Shown one piece after another: positions 24,407 through 35,739 of a stretch of DNA of 64,000 bases. Numbering within the stretch: the stretch's first letter is position 1; each line of letters begins with the position of its first letter. The position numbers were made by a program, and so were the translations under genes. This stretch comes from Ailanthus altissimus (taxonomy: Eukaryota; Streptophyta; Magnoliopsida; Sapindales; Simaroubaceae): NCBI GenBank assembly GCA_946807835.1, contig OX327697.1:14332001-14396000 (forward strand), in the 5' to 3' direction. The notes below the pieces were generated by a model that was not told the DNA's origin, searched no databases, and saw only the letters and a program-made list of their open reading frames with translations.

Positions 24407-26500
24407 ATGATGAACTCATATTCAAGTTTGGCTAATAATATTATGGACTTACATTCTAAAGATGAGATTGAACGAGATCAAAACAACTAAGAAAGAGTTT
24501 TTCTTCCGCCACACCTTAATTCAAAAAAGAGACATAAAAAGTCTATGCCATAAGAATCAGCACAAAGATCGAATGTATAGTTGCACTTTAAAAAATATAT
24601 AACCATACAAGACAAAGCCAAATGCATTCATTATGGTGCGTTGCTTGGTTGTCATTCATTACATCACGGAACTAGTGGTATGCAAAATCACTTAAAGAGA
24701 TGTGTGGAGTACTAGAAGAAAGTGATTGATAAGCAACAACAAGTTTTTGGTAAAGAACCTACCGAAAAAGATAGGGATGATAATAATGTTGTGTCTAGAG
24801 GATGGAGTCAAAAAGCACGACGAGAAGCGCTTGTTAAAATGGTGGTGCTGGATGAACTGCCTTTTAGTTTCGTGAAGAATGTTGGGTTTTACTATTATAA
24901 TAGTGTAGCAGTTCTCAAATTTGATGTCCCGTCTCGTAGAACCATAACAAGAGATACAGTTGAATTATTTAGTTTAGAGAAAGACTTGTTGAAGAGTTTG
25001 ATTAATGGACAACGAGTGAGCTTGACCATCGATATTTGGACTTTCATTCATAATCATAATTATATGGTTGTCACAATTCACTTTATAGACAGTCAATGAC
25101 ATTTACATAGGAGAATTTTGAAATTTTCTCCTCTTTCAAATCTCAAAGGATAAACAATCAAGAAACAGCTGGAAACTTGTCTGGTGGATTGAGACATTGA
25201 AAAAGTATTCTCCGTAATAGTTGATAACGCAAGTGCCAACGATGTTGTTATATCTTATTGAGGAAAAAATTGAAAACTTAAAGAGAGGATCATTTGTTTT
25301 GAATGAGGAATACATGCATGAGCGTTGTTGTGCACACATTTTAAACTTGATTATAACAAATAGGTTGAAGGATTTGAATAAGAGTATGGTTACAATATGC
25401 AATGCAATCAAATATGTTAGATCTTCCAAATCGTGATTGAAATCTTTGAGAATTGTATAAAAAGGGGAAAGATTGAGTGTGACTAGGTAGAATTTCACCT
25501 ACTTAATGTTGTTTTCTGCATTGAAACTTCATATAGCTATTGATATGATGGTAGAGGAGGATAATTTATATGGGAGTTATTTTTTAGAGAAAAATGGAAA
25601 GAGAAACTAGGGCCACCAGTCAGCTCGGGTTTGGAAATTGTTGACAATTTAAAATCATTTTTGTATTCTTTCTGTGAAGCAACATTAAAATTCAGTGCTT
25701 CATTAAGTGTGACCTCTACTAACTGCTTCAATGAGATTTGCATAATACATTTTCACTTAACCAAATTAAGTTAAAGTGATGACTTTTTGTTGAGAGTCAT
25801 AACAAATAAGATGAGATTAAAATTTGATATATATTGAAAATCCACAAAGAGGATTAACAAGATGTTGATAATTGGTACCCTTTTTTATATACAGAGCAAG
25901 ATGCAGTTCGTTGTATTTTGTTTTGCAAAATTCTTTAATGATGGCAGTGTAAGAGTTAAAGAAATGAAATACCTTAGCAAAGAGTTATTGTTAAGGCTTT
26001 ACGAAGTCTATAGTGCATAGCATGAAAAATTATAGTGTAATACATCTAGTAGTACTACTATGGGTGGGAATAGCAGTAGTAGCATGCTTGCTTCACAATT
26101 ATAACTATTTGGTGGCCTTTCTTTATCCTCACTAGTTTTAGATGTTAGGCAGCACGATGACCTTGAATGAATACATTAGGCTTGCAAAAGATGATATGGA
26201 TTTGAAAAAAGTGCATGAGATGGAAAGATACTTAATGAATAGAGTTGAGAATCCTTGCAACTCACATTTTTATGTTTTACAGTGTTATAGGTTGAATGGC
26301 GAGAAATATTCAATTTTGGTACGTATAGCTAAGAATGTGCTTGCTATACCAGTATTTACTGTGACCTCTAAGTCAATTTTCAGTACCGGAGATTGTATCC
26401 TTGATTCATTCTAAAGTTCATTGACTCTAAAAGTAATTGAGGGCTTTATATCTAGACAAAATTAAATGCGAAGTTAGCTTTTGGTGGTTAAAGTGAAGAG
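24407..26500 (+). pseudogene. hAT transposase (BED zinc finger, RNase H fold, C-terminal dimerisation region)
   Basis: A near full-length transposase relic of the RICESLEEPER-like BED/hAT type. A BED finger is visible at about 24,610-24,715: DKAKCIHYG, then GTSGMQNHLKRC; one Cys of the finger is replaced by His or Tyr context. Next comes a readable 125-codon block at 24,722-25,099 with ALVKMVVLDELPFSFVKN, FDVPSRRT and SLTIDIWTF, followed by VDNASANDVV, a CCAHILNL block near 25,328 and a dimerisation region at 26,142-26,470 with LAIPVFTVTSKSIFSTG. Several stops and frameshifts, but no large internal deletion. Confidence 0.9.
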
Positions 26501-27139
26501 AGAATCAGCATTGCTTGCAAATGTTGGGCATTATGACAAACTAGAAACATGTAAGTAAAACAATGTAAATTACTATAACAAACTTTAAATATTTATACTT
26601 ACATTTTATTAAATATTATTTGCAAATCTATTTTTTTTCTTTTTGTGAATATTATTATTTTTCATGTAGAGTTTACACAATTGTCAATGCAAAAGCCTTT
26701 ACCAACATTGCAGTGCAAAACTTGTTAATTAGATGTTTTTTTTGATAAAATTTTAATTTTTAATTATTCTTTATTTATTTATTTATTGATATGTTTCTTT
26801 AGCATAATAAGTTATATATATTTTTTAAATGCAACCTTGTAAATTGCCGTTGCAACTAAAGACCAGATTGCTAATTTTAAATACTTATGTTTCATGAATT
26901 TTGAACATACTAATTACTTAGTATGTTTTTCTTTTTAGTGGATAATGTTTGATGCATCTTGCATATCTCTCTAGAATGTTATGCTATATTCCATTAATTG
27001 GTTATGGAAACATGGTTGGTTGTGATTGTGAATGTTTAATGAATCGGTGAATGTAATTAAGGGCATTTGTTAGAGTTAGTTTGAGGTTAGAATGTGGAAA
27101 CAAATATTTGAAAATTATATTGAGGTGTTACAATTTTTT

Positions 27140-27990
27140 GCAGGTTATTATAATTTAAGGGAATGTCCAAAAATTAGAAAAGATTATGTTGAACTTTTCA
27201 AAATATATTAATATAATTAAAATTAAAATTTATCATTTTAGAATTATAACATTTAATACAAGTGACATCAAAATTAAATTTGTCGTTTTAAAATTATAAC
27301 ATTTAGCGTAATTGAATTTAAAATTAAAATTATAACATTTAATATAATTGAATTTAGAATTGGAGTTGAATTTGCCAATTTGAAATTATAAAAATAATTA
27401 TCTGTTAAATTTTAACTTAATAGGAAAAAGAATTATAATATTAAACGTAATTAAAATTAAAATTAAAATTAAAATTATAATATTTAACAAATTTGAAATT
27501 AAAATTAAATTTTGCCAATTTGGAATTATAAAAAAGTTAACCGTCTAATTTTAACATAATAAAAAAATTATAACATTTAACTTTATTGAAATTAAAATTA
27601 TAAAATTTATTGTAATTAATATCAACTTATATTTTTCATTTTGAAATTATAACATTTAACTTTATTAAAATTAAAATTATAAAATTTAGTATAATTAACA
27701 TCAAATTAGATTTTTCGTTTTAAAATTATAACATTTAACTTTATTGTATTTAAAATTATAATTATAATTATAACACTTAATGTATTTGACATCAAAATTA
27801 AATTTATAACCTTTAACGTAATGAATTTCAATAGAATTAATTATAACATGTAACGTAATTATAATTAAAATTATAATTAAAATTTATAACATAATAGTAA
27901 TTTAAAATTGAAATTAAAATATAATATTAAATATTTAATATAATTATAATTATAATATTTAACATAATAAAAATTAATATTCGATTTAAA
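27140..27990. repeat. AT-rich degenerate minisatellite in the hAT 3' part
   Basis: Words such as AAATTATAACATTTAA and AAATTAAAATTAAAATT recur about a dozen times with irregular spacing, probably from slippage or unequal exchange of a unit of about 50-70 bp. Confidence 0.6.
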
Positions 27991-28245
27991 TTTTTTTTCA
28001 AAAAATGATTAAAAAATATCCAACTCAAATTGAACCGAACCTAACCCAAAACCAAACCAAAATGGAGGCGTTTTTACAAGTTCCAAAAAATATATAAATT
28101 TCTAACCCAATCTGTCTCAACCCAAGTTCGGGTCGGTACAGATCCTGATCTAAGAATTGTCCCAATCAAGATAATTTCCCGCGTCCCTAACGAGACTTAG
28201 GTTGGGTCGAGAATTTTCAAACCCGACCTGAACTTGCCCAGCCCT

Positions 28246-28440
28246 ATATTAGTCAATACCCTGTGGGCATTGACAATAATAACCCAACAACAAATAATAA
28301 CGTGGCACCAACATCACTGGAAAAATATATTTCCCTAAACATTTAGGTTTTGCAGGTTATTTTTCAAACCCTCGGGTATTTGGGATATTAGCCAACACCC
28401 TGAGAGTATTGACTAAGATAACCCAACTCTATCAAACTTC
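28246..28440. repeat. Pair of related flank repeats right of the hAT element
   Basis: The block from 28,246 (ATATTAGTCAATACCCTG, later AATAACCCAAC) is repeated with changes from about 28,384 (ATATTAGCCAACACCCTG, later GATAACCCAAC), about 140 bp on. The second copy also has, on its left, the sequence that lies left of the hAT insertion at about 22,705, and so acts as an unoccupied paralogous site. Confidence 0.75.
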
Positions 28441-28823
28441 ACAAACACCACACTGACTACCAAGGAGAAGAGAAAGACTAGCTTGTTGCAGAAACCCTGC
28501 TATGGTTGCACAATTAGGAGCCAAGGTATATATAGGATCACCAAATACAATTTCCATCATGGTTATATTTTGTGTGTGTAGGAGAGATCAAAATATCTTT
28601 TCAACTGGAAACATGCAAGCAAATCTACTTGAAGATTGAATGACAACCATGCCCAAGTGACATTCCTCTTCTCCTAATATCTGAGAATGCAATAGTGGAG
28701 AAACTAACAAATTCCCTAACAAGCCATAGGTATAACAACACATGAAAGAAGATCCTTGAACATGGGTACAACAAAATGCACAAAACATCGCAAAGAGAGT
28801 TGTAAAAGATCCTATCTTGATGC
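28441..28823 (-). other. Probable 3' UTR of the RSRC2-like gene
   Basis: Single-copy-looking sequence after the stop, before the flank repeats of the hAT site begin. No canonical AATAAA was identified, so the 3' end is not fixed. Confidence 0.4.
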
Positions 28824-31800
28824 TTAAAGACCTAATCCAACTGTTCGTCCATCTCTCCTTCGAAGTCCAGCAGTGTACTGCTTCTCTAAATCCAGTTGAA
28901 GTTCCTTCTGCTTCTCTGCCTGGAGGAGACTGCTGCCATCTTGATTGTTTGGTCTGCTCTCTACCTTCACATCGCCCTTCACACCCTAAAATTGGCCATA
29001 TGTACCAAGGCAACCTCAGACTCTAAAACAGTGTTAGTAGGTAAATAAACTCTGAGAACGGCATACAGGGGCGTGCAACAATGGGTTCTGTTTCATTGTT
29101 ACCATTACAAACTACTATAAAAATATCATTGACAGGAAAACTAATAAGACGTTGATCCAAAAAAACAAAAGGGCAAAAGTGAGACATACCATGAGTTTGT
29201 TGAACTTCTCCTGTCGATCATGATCACCAAGCAACACAGCAGTCCATCGATTACCGGACTGCAAAAATTGCCAACTGGGATTTAACTAGACAATATGGAA
29301 AGAGAAAAGGAAAAACTGATGGTAGATTAGTATAATCGAACCAACAAGCCAAATATAATTAGAGAACTCCTCAGAAATACCTCTTCTGCAGTTGTGCTCA
29401 TTTTGTTCCCCCACAGCAGCTTCTTCTTTTGGTCAGTAGACATGTAACCAACCCCAACAAGGTTCCTATTAACTGCATTAAGAAAACAAACTTGCAAGTG
29501 AGAAATAACTCTAGGATGACCATTACATTAATTCAACATGAACTACATCTGCGGTGTGCTTGGTCATTGACCCAAAAAGGATCCTTTCCAATTAGTTCCG
29601 GATGCATTTGAAGGCTTTTTCCTAGGGGTTTCTCTTTTAACATGGATACAGAAAAAGAAAGCTCCATTCTAAAGAGCAAAGAAGAATGACTTATTGAAGT
29701 GGACTGGGGGGTTACAACAAAACAAAAACAATGTTCAACCAAGTCTGTATAATGGAGAACAGAGCCCTTTAACACTGGAAACAAACTGCCCAGATAAATT
29801 TTGGAAAAAAGAGGAAGAAGAAGAAGCATAAGAGGACCACTTTTCAGTTATAAAGAATACAAAAGAAGGATGTATGTTGGATCTCCTCAGAACATAAGAG
29901 TCAGCTTGCACCTCTTGGAATAAAAATACCTGCTTTGTAAGACAGTTAAATGATATGAAAAATTCTCCACAGAATATAAGAAGTGCAATAGAATCAGCTC
30001 TTCTGTAAGACACCATAATTCGCTCTCTAAAATGGTCCATTAGCCCCAGACAAAAATGACTTCTACTTGCTTACTATATCAACATTGTCTTTTGTGAAAA
30101 ATGAAAAATAAATAAAAAGAGGAACAGAAAAAGAAAATCTAAAATTCTCCATTACACTAAAATAATATAGATATGACTGAAAACACTTCTTCAAACTGTT
30201 TCTTTGACTTAATAAATACAAATTTCGCAACAAAATAAATTAAATGTGCTATCCTGAATTTATGCCTGAGTAATGAGACCCCAAACACATTCATGGTACT
30301 CAATAGGATTACAGAGATAGGACATACTAGCCAGAAATTATCAACCCCTGAAATTATCAAACCCCTCCAAGTTATAAACAGATACATTATCCCATCAAAA
30401 AGTCAATCAGAACTAATCAAAAATCACTAATCAGTAAGAAAACCAAAAATTTTTGCTAACATATGAGAAGAGGTTTGACAATTATACCATGTTTCGTGAC
30501 ATTAAATTCATAGGCCATGGGAAAACATATATAAAAGAGAAGCAAAACACGGGATGAATAAACTCAAACAACTGTTTAAATTGAAGTATAGGGAAAAAAA
30601 AACAAATTTACTTTGCTTTAGCAGTAATAATATTAATCAACTGCTATTAGCAATTACCGATTAGCTTCTGACAAGGGAGCTGCTTAAAAGGAGATGGATT
30701 GAGGACAAAAGATATAAAAATAAGCACTCCACTACCAGGCAACACCTTCTAGTAAACTAGAAAAGTTGAACACAAATTGTTGTTCAATAAAAAAAATGAC
30801 AAAACAATATCTCCAAAGCAATTGGTGTTGAGGCAAAGGACTATCTTCAAATCCATCTTAAAAGCCCTATAATATAGTAAAATCAATGACTAAAATAAAG
30901 TTTTTCAGGACAATTGTGAAGCAAATATATAATCTAACAAGGAGATGGTACTTGTATACAGGCATTTCATACCTAATTCAGCTGCTTTCATTGCAGCAAC
31001 TTTTGCTGCATCTAAATCATTAGCAACTGAGTCATTGGCCAGGGCCTGTGCAAGAGACTCATTACCACCTTGCATTGAAGTTGAAGACATCTTTTCAGCA
31101 GCTACAGTTGCATATGACTTTGAAATTAATCATATAGCAATAAGATAATGATTAAATGCATATAAAACAATTGGAAACAATCATACATAACAAGTAATGC
31201 AAAAACATGAGAATATCAAAAGATGATTACCATCTTTCACATAATCAGCACCCTTGTCCCAGTTAGAGAACTTCTGTCTTTTGGTTAGAGTTTCTAGTTT
31301 TTCACTTACCAAATCAGGTTTATCTGCTCTATTATATCGGTCTTTGACCCTGTTAGTTGCACTATCTTCATATTTCTTCTTTTCCTCTTTGGCAAGCTTC
31401 TGGCCATCCAGTTCCTTTAGGTCATTCCTATACGCTTCCTTCAAGCGGTACCCACCACTCTCTCTGCCAGAAGATGAGTCATTTCGACGACCTCTGGATT
31501 CTTCATACACAGCTACACAATCATTTCTATAATCTCCTGAACTCTGGTGATCCCATTTTTCATCCCGGCCATCTCTGTCCCACTTATGCCAATCTCTATC
31601 TGTCTCTTCTGAATTTGAGCTTGTGTGTCTCCTACTTGATCCACCTCTGTCAGATAATGAATCCTTATCTTTATATTTCTGATGTTCTAGATATGCTGAT
31701 TCTTTCTCCTTATCCTTGCTTCTAGGCCCAGTAACATCATATTGATCATGGGAAGATTTGTCTCCACTGCACAAATACTCTTTTGACCTGCCATGATCAT

Positions 31801-33379
31801 GTTCCTGTCTTGTATACTCTGAACGATTGCTGGCCCTTGACTCCCGACCAGAACGAGAGGATAACCTCTTATAGGTTCTATCATCATCATTTGCATACCT
31901 GTCACGTCTGACACAGTCATCATCATTCCTTGAGTAACCATGAGAACTCCTGGAGGATCGCCGATCAGGGTGTCTATATGAATCACCACCTCTACCGTGG
32001 TGACTTCGACCAGGATCCCTGTCTAATTCCCTCCCATCATCCTTCCTTCCTCGTTGAGGTTCAGAGACTCTGGCAGGATCTTCCTTTGAAAAGGTTGGAC
32101 TTGAATTCTGGTCACGCTTAGGACTCCCTGTATACAAACAATTGTATCATTAGGCACAAGTAACCAGTAAGAATACTGAGTAGCAAACACACTTTGATCT
32201 GCTTTCAGGTCTTGTAAAATAAAATTCTTTTTAAAGCACTTTTGTTCACACTCATTGTGACTGACCAAACAAAACATACAGATTCCTTTCTCCCATATGA
32301 AGCTTCAAGTCCGATAGGCAATAACATCACCAGCAAGGACTGGTTCCAATTATATAATCGTAATATAGATAATTCACACTCCAAGATAACCCACAATTTG
32401 GATAAAATTTCAGACCTACAGACATGTTGTCGCATGATTAAAATGGATGCCTGACATTCTAACCATCCAAAAGAGTCATGATTTGTCTACCTTCACTGTA
32501 TAAATTCACTTTATTTAGTTATAGAAAACATATACACAACACGAAAAGTACAGAAAGAGAAAATCCTTGCATAACATGCTAACATAAGGGCACATCTACT
32601 TTACAATTTAGAATGTACTATCCCATGAATGCAGTTTTATAATGCCAATTCTCTTACTGAAGAGCATCACATCAACCATAACAACAGACCTTGTACAAGA
32701 ATGAATTCCATCTCCATCCAAGACAGCCATTGAACATACAGGCATCTACCTTCGACAACCACTCTTACAAACTTACTTCACGTTACAGCTGAACTTCCTA
32801 ATAAGCATGCCCTTGATTTCCAACCAAAGTCAAGAGGTAGAAATCCCCTTGGGGCAACATATCTGAGATATTACATCTGAAAGTTTCCTCATCCAGTGTC
32901 AACAATAGTTCCCAGTTGCAAACCCAATGCAAATGCACATGAGGCCAAGGAATTTCTAGGTGGCTACAAAAAGGACTTTATCAATAAGACTTATGTTCCC
33001 CAACCAACTATAACCATCCTACATTGTAACACGCAATCTTCTCTAATTCTTACCCGCACAAATTCCAGGTAAAAGAATAAACTATATGAATTTATATCCC
33101 ACTATTTCAAACACAACAAAGCAAGAAAGCAAGGATTAATTGAGTACAAAATAGACCCTCATAAGAGAAACCCGCATTAAAAAAATGCCAAAGGAGAAAA
33201 TAATATCTTGCAAATGCAAGTATAAGTTTCTAGTAACTATTAATTACATTGCCCGAAAACTAACCATCAGATGAAGACAACCAATTGGCTGGGGAACGAC
33301 GCCGATATTGCCTACTAGCTGCATCATTTGACGGCTTACGGAATGAGGCTTGTGCGTTCGAAGTATCTGGAGACTGCAT
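28824..33379 (-). CDS. RSRC2: RSRC2-like arginine/serine-rich protein with C-terminal SMAP-type domain (6 coding exons, 487 aa)
   Basis: The exons on the minus strand are 33,379-33,265, 32,127-31,231, 31,101-30,973, 29,472-29,381, 29,258-29,190 and 28,985-28,824, all with GT-AG introns and matching phases, giving 488 codons with the stop. Residues about 39-337 are low-complexity, rich in R, S, D, K and H, as in nuclear splicing-related RS/RD proteins. Residues about 350-380 carry NDLDAAKVAAMKAAEL. The end has MSTDQKKKLLWGNK, then GDHDRQEKFNKLMGVKGDVK, the small-acidic-protein (SMAP) type domain shared with animal RSRC2. It ends RRRDGRTVGLGL. A nuclear RNA-processing role is inferred from the family. 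The reading frame is intact and this is the only intact gene seen. The start is the first ATG after a probable 5' UTR intron acceptor (33,392). Confidence 0.88.
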
Positions 33380-33660
33380 CTTCAAAAAACCCTAAAACAA
33401 AATGAAAGATGTGAGCATTCTCACTTCACCTTACACATTTTCACAGCAATTGAAATCACACCCAGAAGCCCTAACGCCACAAAACCTCACAAACAACAAA
33501 AAATTAAAAAAAGAAAAGAAACAAGAGTTTTATATTCGAATTTGTTGCAATAAAACAGGAAAAAATGAAAAGCGATTCTAATAAAGCCGGAATCAAAGGT
33601 ACTGCAAGAAAGTGAATAGAGAGAACCTGAGGGTTTTGGGGTTCAATTGAAAAAAGATTG
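33380..33660 (-). other. Probable 5' UTR of the RSRC2-like gene, with an intron
   Basis: On the minus strand TTTTGTTTTAG lies 12 bases before the ATG and looks like a splice acceptor (after 33,392). Upstream sequence is pyrimidine-rich with AACCCTCAG|GTTCTC near 33,627 as one possible donor. No convincing TATA box was seen above 33,660. Confidence 0.45.
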
Positions 33661-34935
33661 GTTCATTTACTTGGTAATGTTTGGTGCGATGATTGGTTTA
33701 GGGGTTCTTGCCATGTTTCGGTTTGTGGGGGAATTTGGGGCCTTTAGTTCTGATCACAGGAGGTCTAGTTCACCGAGGGTGCTCTACGTGGTGCTTGCTC
33801 ATTTGCTATGACGAAAACAATTCTGTTTTAATAGTCATTTACCCCTTTCTTCAAATTTTTTTGAAGGAAAATAGACGCTTGCACCCATTGTTCCACCGAA
33901 TGGAGCACAAACATCTCAATGAAATGTTTTTTTAAAAAAAAAAGAACACGTGGATATTTGTCACATTGCAGATACTTTAACTTTGATTAAAATTAGGTAA
34001 AAAAAAAATTAGAAATTAATCTAAACTACTGATTTAGTTCAATTTTTAATATAAAAAGTTAGTTAGTTATCTTAAATGAAGTAATTGATCTGTTCAATTT
34101 GATTTTGATCTGACTTTTTAAATTTAAGAGAAAATCAAATATTTAAATAATTTCATAATTAAATACCATGTGGCAGTATTTTATTAGACGGTAAAAAATA
34201 TTAATATGAGTTGTCCACACAATATAGCTCACAATAAAATTTAAAAAAATCTAAAATTCTATTGCCATAATTTGTAATTCTAATTCCCAAGTATTTTCAA
34301 ATTACAATCCCTAATAAGATAGAACAAAAGCCTCTAATATCTCTATTTGCTATTCTACACTTTTATTGCCCGGTGGCGTCTACAAGTCATAGCTCACTCG
34401 ACACTCACGATTCTCTCACTTTCCATCTTTGGTATCCTTCTGACCTCCTTAAACCCTAACCAACCATTCATGTGAGTTTCTTTTCTCTCTCTTATTTGAT
34501 TTAATAAATTATTAGGTCAATGTGTTTAATTATTTCAATATATGTACTCTTGTTTTTTTTTTGTTAACTCTTCATATGCAATTATTAGAAAGTTTGTTTC
34601 TAATTTGATTAATGCTTAGTTTTTATTTTTTCAATAAATTCAATCTATTCTTAATTTTAAAAAATTTGAAAGCTTTGCGTTCTGCATGTCAAAGTTAAGG
34701 TCATGGCTTTCTCACAGCTAAAATGAGAATGTCAATTTTCTACTTCCATTTTCTTTTCTTTGTCCTCTCATTTCATGAATCTTTCTAGGAAGCAAAATAA
34801 AGCATTTTCTTTCTTTCTTTCTTGGTATTTCTACATATTTTATTAACTAGGTTAAAGCGATGAAACTTGAAAATTATCATACCAAGAGACTCTTAACATG
34901 CCATTATTTTCATTCCCTATAATTGGTTTTAAAAT
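33661..34935. other. Intergenic; UTR-like island at 34,380-34,480
   Basis: AT-rich apart from a pyrimidine-rich, ACCCTAACC-containing island at about 34,380-34,480, followed by CAT|GTGAGTTTC, which looks like a 5' UTR exon and a splice donor on the plus strand. No following exon was found before the copia element at 34,936 or after it, so it may be the orphan first exon of a disrupted gene. Confidence 0.35.
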
Positions 34936-35512
34936 TGTTAAAAATTACAAGTATATTTCAAATAAACAAGTGTATTTCAAGCACATAAAATTGAAAAAAA
35001 AGAATCAAGGAGAAAAGAGAAGGAAAAAGCCAAGTTGTTGGAAAAAAGCTTGGGCACTGCAGCTAAGAAGCAGTGTCGCGGCGCTCAGTGCTTCCTGGCA
35101 CTGTGGCGCTCAGTGTTGGAGATGTGACCTTTGAGAAGAGCCACTAAGCTTCCCAAACGTGTGGTCTTTTAAAGAGGTTTAGTGTTTCTCCTGAGAGACA
35201 TTTCCTATCTATATATTGCAAACATATCTTTATTAGAAATAGAACTTTAATTTTTCCTTCTCTTTGATTTATAAATTCTCTACAAATCAATTCAAATCCA
35301 TTTCAAAGTAATTACTTATTGTCCAAGAAAATTACATAAAGTGTGCACTCTTGCAATTTCACTTGTCACTGAATCCTAGAAACTATACCACTATACAAAC
35401 CATTTGCATTTTGATTAATAATCTTGAAGGGGTAGAAATAGTTGTAAGGATAATGCATAGCACGCCTTGACAACTAAAAAAAGTTATGTCCATTCTTTTA
35501 TTTTTTCTAATA
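34936..35512 (+). repeat. 5' LTR of copia element C
   Basis: Terminal repeat of element C. A tract around 35,040-35,130 is GC-richer, followed by CTATATATTGC near 35,209, which may be the TATA region. Ends TTCTAATA, where the right copy keeps TTCTAACA. Confidence 0.8.
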
Positions 35513-35739
35513 TTCTTAAAACTATTTCTATAAATACAACTTATGATTCCTCTTTATTAGCTGTAACCAAATTATTATCGAGGCTACTAAAATTGCACCA
35601 TTTGATCGAGTGTTCGACACTTTAGATGTGATGAATATGGTAGAGTCTTTTAGACCAAAGGTTGATAAAAGAAAATTACAAAGAAGAATTCCCAAAATAG
35701 AGCAAGGCAAACAAGGTATGCTATAATACCATCTTACAC

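Larger units (their letters stand above)
22726..28245 (+). mobile_element. hAT DNA transposon (about 5.5 kb)
   Basis: The right end read inward is AGGGCTGGGCAAGTTC, a typical plant hAT terminus (AGGGxTGGxAA); the left end TTAAGGTGGATAGAATT is a decayed match. Near-identical 8-bp flanks border it. The flanks joined without the element recreate a sequence still present at about 28,370-28,440, which supports the boundaries to within a base or two. Inside lie a GC-rich 5' part (22,970-23,350), a transposase pseudogene and an AT-rich 3' part. Confidence 0.78.

Noticed and set aside
28588..29013. 141-codon minus-strand frame covering the last exon
   Set aside because: Wrong frame across an intron; the real exon is 28,985-28,824 in another frame that continues the SMAP-type domain.
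31357..31725. Plus-strand 92- and 122-codon frames opposite the RSRC2-like exon
   Set aside because: Antisense shadows of the RS/RD-rich coding exon.
34898..35134. 78-codon frame at the start of copia element C
   Set aside because: Runs across the flank/LTR border, so it is not a conserved gene.
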